Source of the DNA: Micromonospora lupini str. Lupac 08
GTDB taxonomy: Bacteria > Actinomycetota > Actinomycetes > Mycobacteriales > Micromonosporaceae
DNA length: 64,000 nt
Reading direction: 5' to 3'
NCBI RefSeq assembly: GCF_000297395.2
Contig: NZ_HF570108.1
Location: forward strand, 4,099,822 to 4,163,821
Shown here: piece by piece, positions 15,312 to 23,626 of the stretch
Layout of the letters: each line of letters begins with the position of its first letter
How positions within the stretch are numbered: position 1 is the first letter of the stretch
Notes under the pieces: model-generated
The model's input: the letters and a program-made list of their open reading frames with translations, nothing else
The model's database searches: none
Told to the model about the DNA's origin: nothing
Translations under genes and position numbers: made by a program

Positions 15312-16964
15312 GGCCTCCAGGTAGCGGTGCACGAGCGAGACGGCCATCGCGCCCTCGCCGACGGCCGAGGCGACCCGCTTGACCGACTCGGCGCGGACGT
15401 CCCCGGCGGCGAAGACCCCCGGCACGCTGGTCTCCAGGTGGTACGGGTCGCGCGACAGCGACCACCCGGCCGGACGCCGGCCACCTGTCAACAGGTCCGG
15501 GCCGGTGACGATGAAGCCGCGTCCGTCGCGGACGAGCACCCCGTCCAGCCAGTCCGTGCGGGGCTCGGCGCCGATGAAGATAAACAGCCAGGACGTGTCG
15601 ACCGAGCGGGCCTGCCCGGTACGGGTGTCGCAGAGGGTGAGCTGTTGCAGGTGGTCCTGCCCGGTGCCGCCGACCACCGCCGTGTGCGGGTGCACGGTGA
15701 TCCGGTCGATGCGTTCCAGCTGGTCGATCAGGTAACGCGACATCGACGCCGTGAGGTCCGCGCCGCGGATCAGCAGGTGGACGCGGGCGGCGTACCGGGA
15801 GAAGTGCACGGCGGCCTGGCCTGCCGAGTTGGCCCCGCCCACGATGTAGACGTCCTGGTCGACACAACTGGGCGCCTCGGTGGCGGCGGCGCCGTAGAAC
15901 ACCCCCCGGCCGGTGAAGTCGGCCAGCCCTGGCGCGTCGAGCACCCGGTAGGAGACCCCGGTGGCCAGCACCACTGTGTGCGCGGCGATCTCGCTGCCGT
16001 CGCCGAAGCGCAGCAGCCGGGCCCCACCGGCCTCGCTCAGGCCGACCACCTCCCGGGCGCTGAGCAGCTCGGCCCCGAACTTCACCGCCTGCCGTCGGGC
16101 CCGGTCGGTCAGCTGGGCGCCGGAGACGCCGTCGGGAAAGCCCAGGTAGTTCTCGATCCGGCTGCTCTGCCCGGCCTGCCCGCCGGTCGCCCGCCGCTCC
16201 ACGAGGACGGTGCGCAGCCCCTCCGACGCGCCGTACACGGCCGAGCCCAGGCCCGCCGGACCGCCGCCGATCACCACGAGGTCGTAGAAGTCGGACGCCG
16301 GCACCACCGTCAACCCGGCCAGCGCCGCCAGCTCCGTCTCGTTGGGGGCCACCAGGGCCTTGCCCTCGGCGGTCACCACCAGGGGTACGTCCGCCTCGGT
16401 GGCCCCGGCCGCGTCGAGCAGCCGGGCGCCCTCCGGGTCGTCGGACAACAACCAGCGGTACGGCACGAGGTTGCGGGCCAGGAAGTCACGGACCTTGAAC
16501 GACGGCGCCGACCAGCGGTGCCCCACGACCCGGATCTCGATGCTCGCCGCGTCCGGGGTGACCGACCACGCCTCCAGCAGGCCGTCGACCACCGGGTACA
16601 GCTTCTCCTCCGGCGGGTGCCAGGGCTTGAGCAGGTAGTGGTCCAGGTCGACCACGTTGATCGCCTCGATCGCCGCGTCGGTGTCGGCGTACGCGGTGAG
16701 CAGCACCCGGCGGGCGGCGGGGAAGATGTCCATGGCGGCCTCGAGGAACTCGACGCCTGTCATCTCCGGCATCCGATGGTCGGCCAGCAGCAACGCGACC
16801 TGCTCACCGCGCAGCTTGACCTCCCGCAGCGCGTCCAGCGCCTCCGGCCCCGAGGAGGCGCGCAGCACCCGGTAGCGGTCGCCGTAGCGGCGCCGGATGT
16901 CCCGGGCCACCGCCCGGGACACCGCGGGATCGTCGTCGACGGTCAGGATCACCGGGTTTGCCAT
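15306..16964 (-). CDS. response regulator fused to thioredoxin-reductase-like flavoprotein
   Basis: 552 aa. Receiver domain (1-120) with acidic pair D10-D12, phospho-acceptor D62, T90 and K113, all conserved. Residues about 140-215 look like a glutaredoxin/thioredoxin fold, but without a CxxC. Residues about 225-550 are an FAD/NADPH oxidoreductase of thioredoxin-reductase type: FAD motif GGGPAG (233-238), NADPH motif VGGANSAG (375-382) and C-terminal FAD motif PGVFAAGDVR. The place of the redox-active CxxC reads YGAAATEAPSC, with a single Cys367, so normal disulfide reduction is unlikely. The paired kinase lies immediately downstream. Probably a phosphorylation-controlled redox/NAD(P)H-responsive switch; that function is inference. 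Confidence 0.87.
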   Translation of the reverse strand: MANPVILTVDDDPAVSRAVARDIRRRYGDRYRVLRASSGPEALDALREVKLRGEQVALLLADHRMPEMTGVEFLEAAMDIFPAARRVLLTAYADTDAAIEAINVVDLDHYLLKPWHPPEEKLYPVVDGLLEAWSVTPDAASIEIRVVGHRWSAPSFKVRDFLARNLVPYRWLLSDDPEGARLLDAAGATEADVPLVVTAEGKALVAPNETELAALAGLTVVPASDFYDLVVIGGGPAGLGSAVYGASEGLRTVLVERRATGGQAGQSSRIENYLGFPDGVSGAQLTDRARRQAVKFGAELLSAREVVGLSEAGGARLLRFGDGSEIAAHTVVLATGVSYRVLDAPGLADFTGRGVFYGAAATEAPSCVDQDVYIVGGANSAGQAAVHFSRYAARVHLLIRGADLTASMSRYLIDQLERIDRITVHPHTAVVGGTGQDHLQQLTLCDTRTGQARSVDTSWLFIFIGAEPRTDWLDGVLVRDGRGFIVTGPDLLTGGRRPAGWSLSRDPYHLETSVPGVFAAGDVRAESVKRVASAVGEGAMAVSLVHRYLEAQ

Positions 16965-17113
16965 GGCGCCAATAGAACCACCCTCCGGGGCACGGTCGCA
17001 CCACCACCTGGGCGCCGCCGCATGGTTGACAGGGCCCGGGACGGGTAAGCCGCACCGCCGCGCGGGCGGCCAGCACCGCCGACCGGCCGGCGGTCGCACA
17101 CCTCGGGGGGCCC

Positions 17114-19369
17114 ATGGCGGACGCGTCGCCGACCGAACCCACGACGTCGGATCGGGTCGTGGAGCTGCGGGTGCACGGCGTCTCCGGGGCGAGCGCCGAC
17201 CAGGTGCTCAACCGGCCGCACGTGCACCAGGTCGCCGGGGACCGCAGCGGCGGGTTCTTCCGCCCGCGTCCGGGCTACCCGGACTCGACAGGCACGGACG
17301 GGATCACGCTGGAGGCGTACCGCTGGAGCGATCTGCCGTCCGGCACGGCCGTGCGGACGCTGTCGCTGGTGTTCCTGCTGCCGTTCATGCTCTGCAACGT
17401 GGCGCTCTGGATGCGCCCGGCGAACCTCTCGGGAAAGCACCTCATCGTCGCGCTGTGCCGGGTCCTCGCGCTCACCCTCACGATGCTCTACGTGCTCTCC
17501 ATCGTCGGGATGGCGGTGGACCTCATCGCCTGGCGCTGCATGGGCGCCCCGACGTGCACGGCCGGACGGAGCTGGCTCTCCTGGCTCGGCGGCCGCCCGC
17601 CCGGGATGCGGCTGGGCGTGGCGGCCCTGATTCCGGTAGCCGCCATCGGGATCGTGTGGTGGCTCGGCGCGCGGCCGAGCCACTCGTTCGACGCCTTTCG
17701 CACCGGGGCGATCCAGGAGACCTCCGTCCAGCAGTTGAGCGCGGTCGGTCAGTGGGACGGGACCCCGGTGGTGGGACGCCTGCGCTCGGTGCACGTCGCG
17801 GCCGCGTTCGCCACGCTGGACGGCAGCCTGCTGGCCGCCTGGGACAGCCAGAACGAGTCGGTGGTGCGGGCGGCGCTGGCGGTGGCGACCGGGGCCGTGC
17901 TGCTCGCCTGCGTGGTCCTGCTGACGAGGGTGCGGGGCATGGACCAGCCCAGCCCGGTTCCCCGGCTGGAGGCGGTCACGCGAGGGCTGCGCACGATCGC
18001 CTGCGGCCTGACGATCCTGGTGATCGCGTACACCCTGACCAGCCACGAGCCGTGGCCGCGAAGCAGGATGCTGCCCGGGTACAGCGCCACCGTGGCCTGG
18101 CTGTTCGTCAGCCAGACCGTACTGCTGGTGATCCTCGCGGCGGTGGTGATCTGGAAGCGCGGCAGCGGGCGACGCGCCGGCGGACAGCGGCTCCCCCGAC
18201 TGCGCGCGATGGGCGCCCCGGTCTTCGTCACGATCGCCGCCGGGCTCGCGGTGGCGTTCTCCGCCGAGTTGGTCTACCGGGTGGCGGACGTGTTGGACCG
18301 CGACGGCGGGCACGCCGCGCAGGAGGCGTTCGGCCCGCCGCTGGCGTACAAGTGGGCGATCTTCGGGTTCTTTCTGGCGGTGCTGGCCGCGCTGCTGGTG
18401 GGCGCGCTGGTCACCGTCGCGACCCGCCGCAGCCGGTGGCGGGCCGCGCGGGCGATCGTGGCCGCCGACTTCCCGCACGCCCCGCCGAAGGCGTCGGCGC
18501 GGCTGCGCCGGGTCGAGCAGGCGGTGGCGCGGGCCCGGTTCACCGAACGGCTGGAACCCCTCACCGTGGTCTACGCCGCATCCGCCGCGCTCGGACTGGC
18601 CACCAGCCTGCTCGGCCTGCTCCAGCTCTATCCCGGGGACGTGTTCCAGCGGTACGTCGGCGTGCCCGAGAGCCTCGTCAACTTCATCATCGGGGCGGGC
18701 AGCTACGCGATCGGCGCGATCCTGGTCGGGCTCGTGATCGGCGGCATATTCGCGTACCGGACGGCCGGGTTCCGCCGGTACGTGGGCGTCCTGTGGGACC
18801 TGGGCACCTTCTGGCCCCGGGGGGCACATCCCTTCGCCCCGCCCTGCTACGCCGAACGGGCCGTGCCGGAGCTGGCCAAGCGGATCACCTACCTCGTGGA
18901 CCAGGGCGCGGGGGTGCTGCTGGCGGGGCACAGCCACGGCTCGGTGCTGCTCGCGGCAACGCTGCTGCAACTGCCGGCCCGGGTCACCGACCGGGTCGCC
19001 CTGCTCACCTACGGGTCGCCGCTGAGCCGGCTGTACGCGCGGCTGTTCCCCGCCTACGTCGACGAGTCGTCGCTGCGGGAGATCGGCGAGCGGGTCGGCT
19101 GGCGCTGGGTGAACCTGTGGCGCGACACCGACCCCATCGGTGGGTGGATGTTCGCCGGACGCCGGCCCGGGGACCCCGAGACGCTGACCGGGCCGGAGGC
19201 GGCGGTGGACCGCCGGTTGACCGACCCGCAGGGCGTTCTGCCGCCGCCAAGCGACAGTGTGCCGCCACCGATCCTGGGCCACTGGCCGTGCGAGGGGCAG
19301 GACGAGTTCACGCAGGCGGTGCGGGACCTCACCGCGCGGCTGCGCGCCCAGCGCAGGACGACCGGCTGA
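17114..19369 (+). CDS. membrane protein with C-terminal alpha/beta-hydrolase domain
   Basis: 751 aa. N-terminal segment VELRVHGVSGASADQVLNRP resembles the first strand and oxyanion region of lipase-like folds; about eight hydrophobic segments follow between residues 80 and 560. The C-terminal part carries a nucleophile elbow GHSHG with S607 and later a PLSRLYARLFPAY segment. It looks like a split hydrolase whose fold is interrupted by a membrane domain, in a family found in actinobacteria but not characterised. Substrate unknown; esterase or lipase activity is a guess. Divergent from the receiver-reductase gene, upstream of smpB. Confidence 0.7.
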   Translation: MADASPTEPTTSDRVVELRVHGVSGASADQVLNRPHVHQVAGDRSGGFFRPRPGYPDSTGTDGITLEAYRWSDLPSGTAVRTLSLVFLLPFMLCNVALWMRPANLSGKHLIVALCRVLALTLTMLYVLSIVGMAVDLIAWRCMGAPTCTAGRSWLSWLGGRPPGMRLGVAALIPVAAIGIVWWLGARPSHSFDAFRTGAIQETSVQQLSAVGQWDGTPVVGRLRSVHVAAAFATLDGSLLAAWDSQNESVVRAALAVATGAVLLACVVLLTRVRGMDQPSPVPRLEAVTRGLRTIACGLTILVIAYTLTSHEPWPRSRMLPGYSATVAWLFVSQTVLLVILAAVVIWKRGSGRRAGGQRLPRLRAMGAPVFVTIAAGLAVAFSAELVYRVADVLDRDGGHAAQEAFGPPLAYKWAIFGFFLAVLAALLVGALVTVATRRSRWRAARAIVAADFPHAPPKASARLRRVEQAVARARFTERLEPLTVVYAASAALGLATSLLGLLQLYPGDVFQRYVGVPESLVNFIIGAGSYAIGAILVGLVIGGIFAYRTAGFRRYVGVLWDLGTFWPRGAHPFAPPCYAERAVPELAKRITYLVDQGAGVLLAGHSHGSVLLAATLLQLPARVTDRVALLTYGSPLSRLYARLFPAYVDESSLREIGERVGWRWVNLWRDTDPIGGWMFAGRRPGDPETLTGPEAAVDRRLTDPQGVLPPPSDSVPPPILGHWPCEGQDEFTQAVRDLTARLRAQRRTTG

Positions 19370-19394
19370 CGCCGCGGCCGGATATCGTCGCCGG

Positions 19395-19886
19395 GTGAGC
19401 CCGTCCAAACAGCCCGAGCGTCGACTGATCGCCTCGAACAAGAAGGCCCGGCACGAGTACACCGTGCTGCGCACGTACGAGGCGGGCATCGTGCTGGTCG
19501 GAACCGAGGTGAAGTCGCTGCGCGAGGGACGAGCGTCGCTGGTGGACGCGTTCGCCCACGAGCGCGACGGCGAGATCGTGCTGTACGGACTGCACATCGC
19601 CGAGTACAGCTACGGCACGTGGACCAACCACGCGCCACGCCGCAACCGCAAGCTGCTGCTGCACCGCTCCGAGATCGGCCGGATCCTGGAGAAGGTCCGC
19701 GAGGGCGGGGTGACGCTGGTGCCATTGTCGATGTACTTCGACAACGGCTGGGCCAAGGTCGAGCTGGCCCTGGCCAAGGGCAAGCGCGCGTACGACAAGC
19801 GCCAGACCCTCGCCGAGCGCGACGCCAACCGGGAGATCGCCCGGGAGCTGGGCCGACACCTCAAGGGCCACCCCCGCCGCCCCTGA
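19395..19886 (+). CDS. smpB: SsrA-binding protein SmpB
   Basis: 163 aa, family length. SmpB binds tmRNA and brings it to stalled ribosomes for trans-translation. Recognisable segments: IASNKKARHEYTVL, GTEVKSLREGRASL, YSYGTWTNHAPRRNRKLLLH and the basic C-terminal tail GKRAYDKRQTLAERD. The GTG at 19395 sits 6 nt after TATCGT, so the message is probably leaderless. The tmRNA gene ssrA is not in this window. Confidence 0.96.
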   Translation: MSPSKQPERRLIASNKKARHEYTVLRTYEAGIVLVGTEVKSLREGRASLVDAFAHERDGEIVLYGLHIAEYSYGTWTNHAPRRNRKLLLHRSEIGRILEKVREGGVTLVPLSMYFDNGWAKVELALAKGKRAYDKRQTLAERDANREIARELGRHLKGHPRRP

Positions 19887-19977
19887 CCGCAGCTGCGGCC
19901 GCTTGACGGCTAAGGCGACGCAGAAGCTACCCCTGACACCCTTCCCTGCCCGCAGATGCGAGGGCTAGGGTGGCCCG

Positions 19978-20403
19978 GTGACGATGTTCCGCATCGGCGA
20001 GGCCGCCGACCTGCTCGGCGTCAGCGCCGACACCATCCGCCGCTGGGTGGACGCCGGGCGGTTGCCCGCCGGGCGCGACGAGCACGGCCACCGCGTCATC
20101 GACGGCGTCGACCTCGCCGCGTTCGCCCGCGCGCAGGCCGCCGACCCGGACGCGGGCGCGGAGTTCTCCTCCGCCCGCAACCGGCTGCGCGGCATCGTCG
20201 TCGACGTCCGTAAGGACACGGTGATGGCCCAGGTCGACATCCAGGCCGGCCCGTTCCGGGTGGTGTCGCTGATGAGCCGCGAGGCGGTGGACGACCTCGA
20301 CCTGCGGGTCGGTTCGATGGCCGTCGCGGTGATCAAGTCGACGACCGTGGTGGTGGAGCGGGCCGCACCCACCGCGCCCACCCGGGCAAGGATCGGCGGA
20401 TGA
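19978..20403 (+). CDS. HTH-TOBE molybdate-type regulator/binding protein
   Basis: 141 aa. MerR-like excisionase-type helix-turn-helix at the N-terminus (FRIGEAADLLGVSADTIRRW), then a single TOBE (Mop) domain (SARNRLRGIVVDVRKDTV to about 130), the fold that binds molybdate. First gene of the modABC operon, overlapping modA by 4 nt. It probably senses molybdate and controls the operon or reports molybdenum status. A TAGGGT -10 box 6 nt before the GTG indicates a leaderless mRNA. Confidence 0.88.
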   Translation: MTMFRIGEAADLLGVSADTIRRWVDAGRLPAGRDEHGHRVIDGVDLAAFARAQAADPDAGAEFSSARNRLRGIVVDVRKDTVMAQVDIQAGPFRVVSLMSREAVDDLDLRVGSMAVAVIKSTTVVVERAAPTAPTRARIGG

Positions 20404-21188
20404 GCCGCCGGAGCAGGCGCGCGACCCTGGCCGCCGCCGTCGCGACCGTCATGCTGGCGCTGGCGGGCTGCGGCGGGGGCGACGACCCGGCGCCGGCCGC
20501 CGACGGCCGGGTCACCGGCACGGTGACCGTGTTCGCCGCCGCCTCACTCACCGAGTCGTTCACCCGGATCGCCAGGGACTTCGAGGCCGCCAACCCGGGC
20601 GTCACCGTCGCCCTCAACCTCGCCGGCAGCTCGGCCCTGGCCAACCAGATCAACCAGGGCGCGCCTGCGGACGTCTTCGCCTCGGCGGCGCCGAAGAACA
20701 TGGCCACGGTGACCGAGTCCGGCAACGCCGAGGGCACGCCGAGCGTCTTCGCCCGCAACCAACTGGTGATCGCGGTGCCGCGCGGCAATCCGGCGGGCGT
20801 GCGAGGGCTGGCCGACCTGGCCCGGCCGGGGGTGCAGGTGGCGCTCTGCGCCGACCAGGTGCCCTGCGGAGCGGCGGCGCGTACCGCCCTGACCGCGGCC
20901 GGGGTCGCGTTGACCCCGGTCACCCTGGAGCAGGACGTCAAGGGCGCGCTCGCCAAGGTGAAGCTCGGCGAGGTCGACGCGGCCCTCGTCTATCGCACGG
21001 ACGCCCGGGCGGCGAGCGCCGACGTGGCAGGTATCGAGTTTCCCGAGTCGGCGCGGGCGGTCAACGACTACCCGATCGTCGCGCTGAGGGACGCGCCGAA
21101 CCCGGCCGGGGCGCGGGCCTTCGTCGCGTACGTCCACTCGGCGCCGGCACAGGCGGTCCTCGCCGGGGCCGGCTTCCAGTCGCCGTGA
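20400..21188 (+). CDS. modA: molybdate ABC transporter substrate-binding lipoprotein
   Basis: 262 aa periplasmic-type binding protein anchored as a lipoprotein (lipobox LAGC, Cys24). ModA signatures: VFAAASLTESFTRIARDFE, LAGSSALANQINQGAPADVFASA and ALVYRTDA. Captures molybdate or tungstate for ModB/ModC. ATGA overlap with the regulator gene and GTGA overlap with modB show one operon. The molybdenum imported would feed the aldehyde oxidoreductase encoded 10 kb upstream. Confidence 0.95.
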   Translation: MSRRSRRATLAAAVATVMLALAGCGGGDDPAPAADGRVTGTVTVFAAASLTESFTRIARDFEAANPGVTVALNLAGSSALANQINQGAPADVFASAAPKNMATVTESGNAEGTPSVFARNQLVIAVPRGNPAGVRGLADLARPGVQVALCADQVPCGAAARTALTAAGVALTPVTLEQDVKGALAKVKLGEVDAALVYRTDARAASADVAGIEFPESARAVNDYPIVALRDAPNPAGARAFVAYVHSAPAQAVLAGAGFQSP

Positions 21189-22000
21189 GCGGGGCCCTTC
21201 CCGCTGTCGCGCCGCGCCGACGGGGACGGGTGCCCGCGGCTCTGCTGATCCCGGCCGGGCTGGGCCTGCTGTTTCTCGTCCTGCCGCTGGCCGGGCTGGT
21301 GGTCCGGGCGCCGTGGACGACGCTGCCGCAGCGGCTCACCGCGCCGGGGGCGCTGACCGCGCTGCGGCTGTCCGTGCAGACCGCGACCCTGGCCACCCTG
21401 TTCTGCCTGCTGCTCGGCGTGCCGCTGGCCTGGCTGCTGGCCCGGGTCGAGTTTCCCGGCCGCCGGTTGGTCCGCGCCCTGGTCACCGTGCCGCTGGTGC
21501 TGCCACCGGTCGTCGGCGGCGTGGCGCTGCTGCTGGTCTTCGGCCGGCGCGGGCTGCTCGGCGGCTGGCTCGACGCCACGTTCGGCGTCACCCTGCCGTT
21601 CACGACCGCGGGCGTGGTGCTGGCCGAGGCGTTCGTCGCCATGCCGTTCCTCGTCATCGCCGTGGAGGGTGCGCTACGTGCCGCCGACCACCGCTACGAG
21701 GAGGCCGCCGCGACGCTCGGCGCCGGGCGCTGGACCACCTTCACCCACGTCACGCTGCCCCTGGTGGCACCGGGGCTGGCCGCCGGCGCGGTGCTGTGCT
21801 GGGCGCGGGCGCTTGGCGAGTTCGGCGCCACCATCACCTTCGCCGGCAACTATCCCGGGCGTACGCAGACGATGCCGCTGGCCGTCTACCTGGCGTTGGA
21901 GACCGACCTGGAGTCCGCGATCGTGCTCAGCCTGGTGCTGCTGATCGTCTCGGTGGGCATCCTGGCCGCGCTGCGGGACCGCTGGATGGCCGCCCCGTGA
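21185..22000 (+). CDS. modB: molybdate ABC transporter permease
   Basis: 271 aa integral membrane protein with about six hydrophobic segments, ModB family. Permease loop EEAAATLGAGRWTTFTHVTLP contacts the ATPase; GEFGATITFAGNYPGRTQTMP is highly characteristic of ModB. GTG start within the modA stop (GTGA), and the same arrangement with modC at its end. Confidence 0.95.
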   Translation: MSGALPAVAPRRRGRVPAALLIPAGLGLLFLVLPLAGLVVRAPWTTLPQRLTAPGALTALRLSVQTATLATLFCLLLGVPLAWLLARVEFPGRRLVRALVTVPLVLPPVVGGVALLLVFGRRGLLGGWLDATFGVTLPFTTAGVVLAEAFVAMPFLVIAVEGALRAADHRYEEAAATLGAGRWTTFTHVTLPLVAPGLAAGAVLCWARALGEFGATITFAGNYPGRTQTMPLAVYLALETDLESAIVLSLVLLIVSVGILAALRDRWMAAP

Positions 22001-23118
22001 CCCCGCCGCCTGACGACGAGTCCGGAAACGCGCCGCCGGACGGCGAGGCCGGAAACGCGCCGCTGCTCGACGCCCGACTCGTCGTCGACCGGGGCGCCTT
22101 CCGGTTGGACGTGCCGCTGCGGGTCGCGTCCGGCGAGGTCGTCGCGCTGCTCGGGCCGAACGGCGCCGGCAAGACCACCGCGTTGCGCGCGCTGGCCGGG
22201 CTGCACCCGCTCACCGCCGGACACGTCACCCTCGGCGGCGTCGACCTGGATCGGCCGGCGGGCCGGGGCTGGGTGCCCACCGAGCGCCGGCCGATCGGCG
22301 TGGTCTTCCAGGACTACCTGCTCTTTCCGCACCTCGACGCGCTGGACAACGTGGCCTTCGGGCCGCGCCGCCACGGCGTCGACAGGCGGGCGGCGCGGGC
22401 CACGGCCCGCGACTGGCTCGACCGGGTGGGCCTGGCCGGCCAGGCCCACCGACGGCCCCGACAGCTCTCCGGCGGGCAGGCGCAGCGGGTGGCGCTGGCC
22501 CGCGCGCTGGCGGTCGGGCCGTCGCTGCTGCTGCTCGACGAGCCACTCGCCGCCCTGGACGCCCGCACCCGCCTGGACACCCGCGCGGAGCTGCACCGCC
22601 ACCTGGCCGCCCACCCGGGCGCCACGGTGCTTGTCACCCACGATCCGCTGGACGCGTTGGCGCTGGCCGACCGCCTGGTCATCGTCGAGGGTGGGAGGGT
22701 GGTGCAGGAGGGCGACGGTCCGAGTGTCACGGCCCGCCCGCGCACCGACTACGTGGCCCGGCTGGTCGGGTTGAACCTCTATCGGGGCCGGGCCGAGGGC
22801 CACGGGGTACGCGTCGCGCCGGAGCTGACCCTCAGCGTGGCCGACCGGCTCGACGGGGACGCGTTCGTCGCGTTCCGCCCGGCGGCGGTGGCCCTGCACC
22901 CGTCCCGGCCGGACGGCAGCCCGCGCAACACCTGGGCGGGCACCGTGGCCGGCGTGCAGCGCCACGGCGACAACGTGCGCGTGCAGGTGGACGGGCCGAT
23001 CGGCGTGGCCGCCGACGTCACGCCGGCCGCTGCGGCGCACCTGCGGCTGATCCCCGGCCAGCGGGTCTGGGTGGCGGTCAAGGCGACCGAGACCCACGCC
23101 TACCCGGCCGCGACCTGA
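21997..23118 (+). CDS. modC: molybdate ABC transporter ATP-binding protein
   Basis: 373 aa. Walker A GPNGAGKTT, Q-loop FQDYLLFPHL, signature LSGGQAQR, Walker B LLLLDEP, H-loop LVTHD, and a C-terminal TOBE-like region from about residue 290. Starts at GTG 21997 in a GTGA overlap with modB. The N-terminal 25 residues are a low-complexity extension (SGNAPPDGEAGNAP) encoded by a 14-bp direct repeat at 22022-22035 and 22049-22062, possibly a recent local duplication. Energises molybdate import. Confidence 0.94.
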   Translation: MTPPPDDESGNAPPDGEAGNAPLLDARLVVDRGAFRLDVPLRVASGEVVALLGPNGAGKTTALRALAGLHPLTAGHVTLGGVDLDRPAGRGWVPTERRPIGVVFQDYLLFPHLDALDNVAFGPRRHGVDRRAARATARDWLDRVGLAGQAHRRPRQLSGGQAQRVALARALAVGPSLLLLDEPLAALDARTRLDTRAELHRHLAAHPGATVLVTHDPLDALALADRLVIVEGGRVVQEGDGPSVTARPRTDYVARLVGLNLYRGRAEGHGVRVAPELTLSVADRLDGDAFVAFRPAAVALHPSRPDGSPRNTWAGTVAGVQRHGDNVRVQVDGPIGVAADVTPAAAAHLRLIPGQRVWVAVKATETHAYPAAT

Positions 23119-23170
23119 CGCCTGCGCCGCGCGAATGCCCGGGCCGGCCACGGCAGTCGGCGGGCGGCGG

Positions 23171-23584
23171 TCAGTCGGTGAGCAGGTCGGCGTGTGCGGC
23201 GCGCAGCCGGGACAGCGCCGGGTCGCTGCCCGGGACGACGCGGCGGTCCAGCTCGGCCCACACCTCGGCCAGCGCCGCACGGACCGCGCCCAGCTCGGCG
23301 GCGTGCCGCTGGCTGCTGCGCCGGTGCTGCTCGTCGAGGCGGCGGGCCCAACCGGCGGTGACCGCGGAGAGCCGGTCGGCGTCGGCGCGGGCCTGCGCGC
23401 CACTGCGGGCGGCGGCGGCGGGAACGATCGCGGCGACCGGGCGGGGGTCGCCGTCGCGGGTGACGACTGTGACGGCGTCGGTCAGCTCGGCCAGCGCGAC
23501 GAGCTGACTGAACCGCGTGCGCGCCTCACGCAGCGGCACGGAACGTGGCGGGTCGGAATGCGGGGTGAGCGCGGGGACGGCCAT
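23171..23584 (-). CDS. Phd/YefM-like antitoxin-type protein, orphan
   Basis: 137 aa. Residues about 14-55 (VPLREARTRFSQLVALAELT then DGDPRPVAAIVP) match the DNA-binding half of Phd/YefM antitoxins. The C-terminal 80 residues are helical and charged, longer than in common antitoxins. No toxin gene is adjacent: the next gene on the strand is a GNAT enzyme and modC converges from the other side. It may be a solitary regulator; similar solitary proteins are common in actinobacteria. Confidence 0.65.
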   Translation of the reverse strand: MAVPALTPHSDPPRSVPLREARTRFSQLVALAELTDAVTVVTRDGDPRPVAAIVPAAAARSGAQARADADRLSAVTAGWARRLDEQHRRSSQRHAAELGAVRAALAEVWAELDRRVVPGSDPALSRLRAAHADLLTD

Positions 23585-23626
23585 GAATGCATGGTGCCGC
23601 CCGGGTACGACAGAAATCCGCAGTCG

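Noticed and set aside
15249..15867. Minus-strand ORF extending through the 50-bp repeat
   Set aside because: Frame shadow of the reductase gene that continues by chance into the repeat.
19887..19977. tmRNA (ssrA) beside smpB
   Set aside because: The gap is only 91 bp, with no tRNA-like acceptor or tag ORF.
22022..22062. 14-bp direct repeat as a mobile-element target duplication
   Set aside because: It keeps the modC frame and encodes a repeated SGNAP-like stretch, with no element between the copies.
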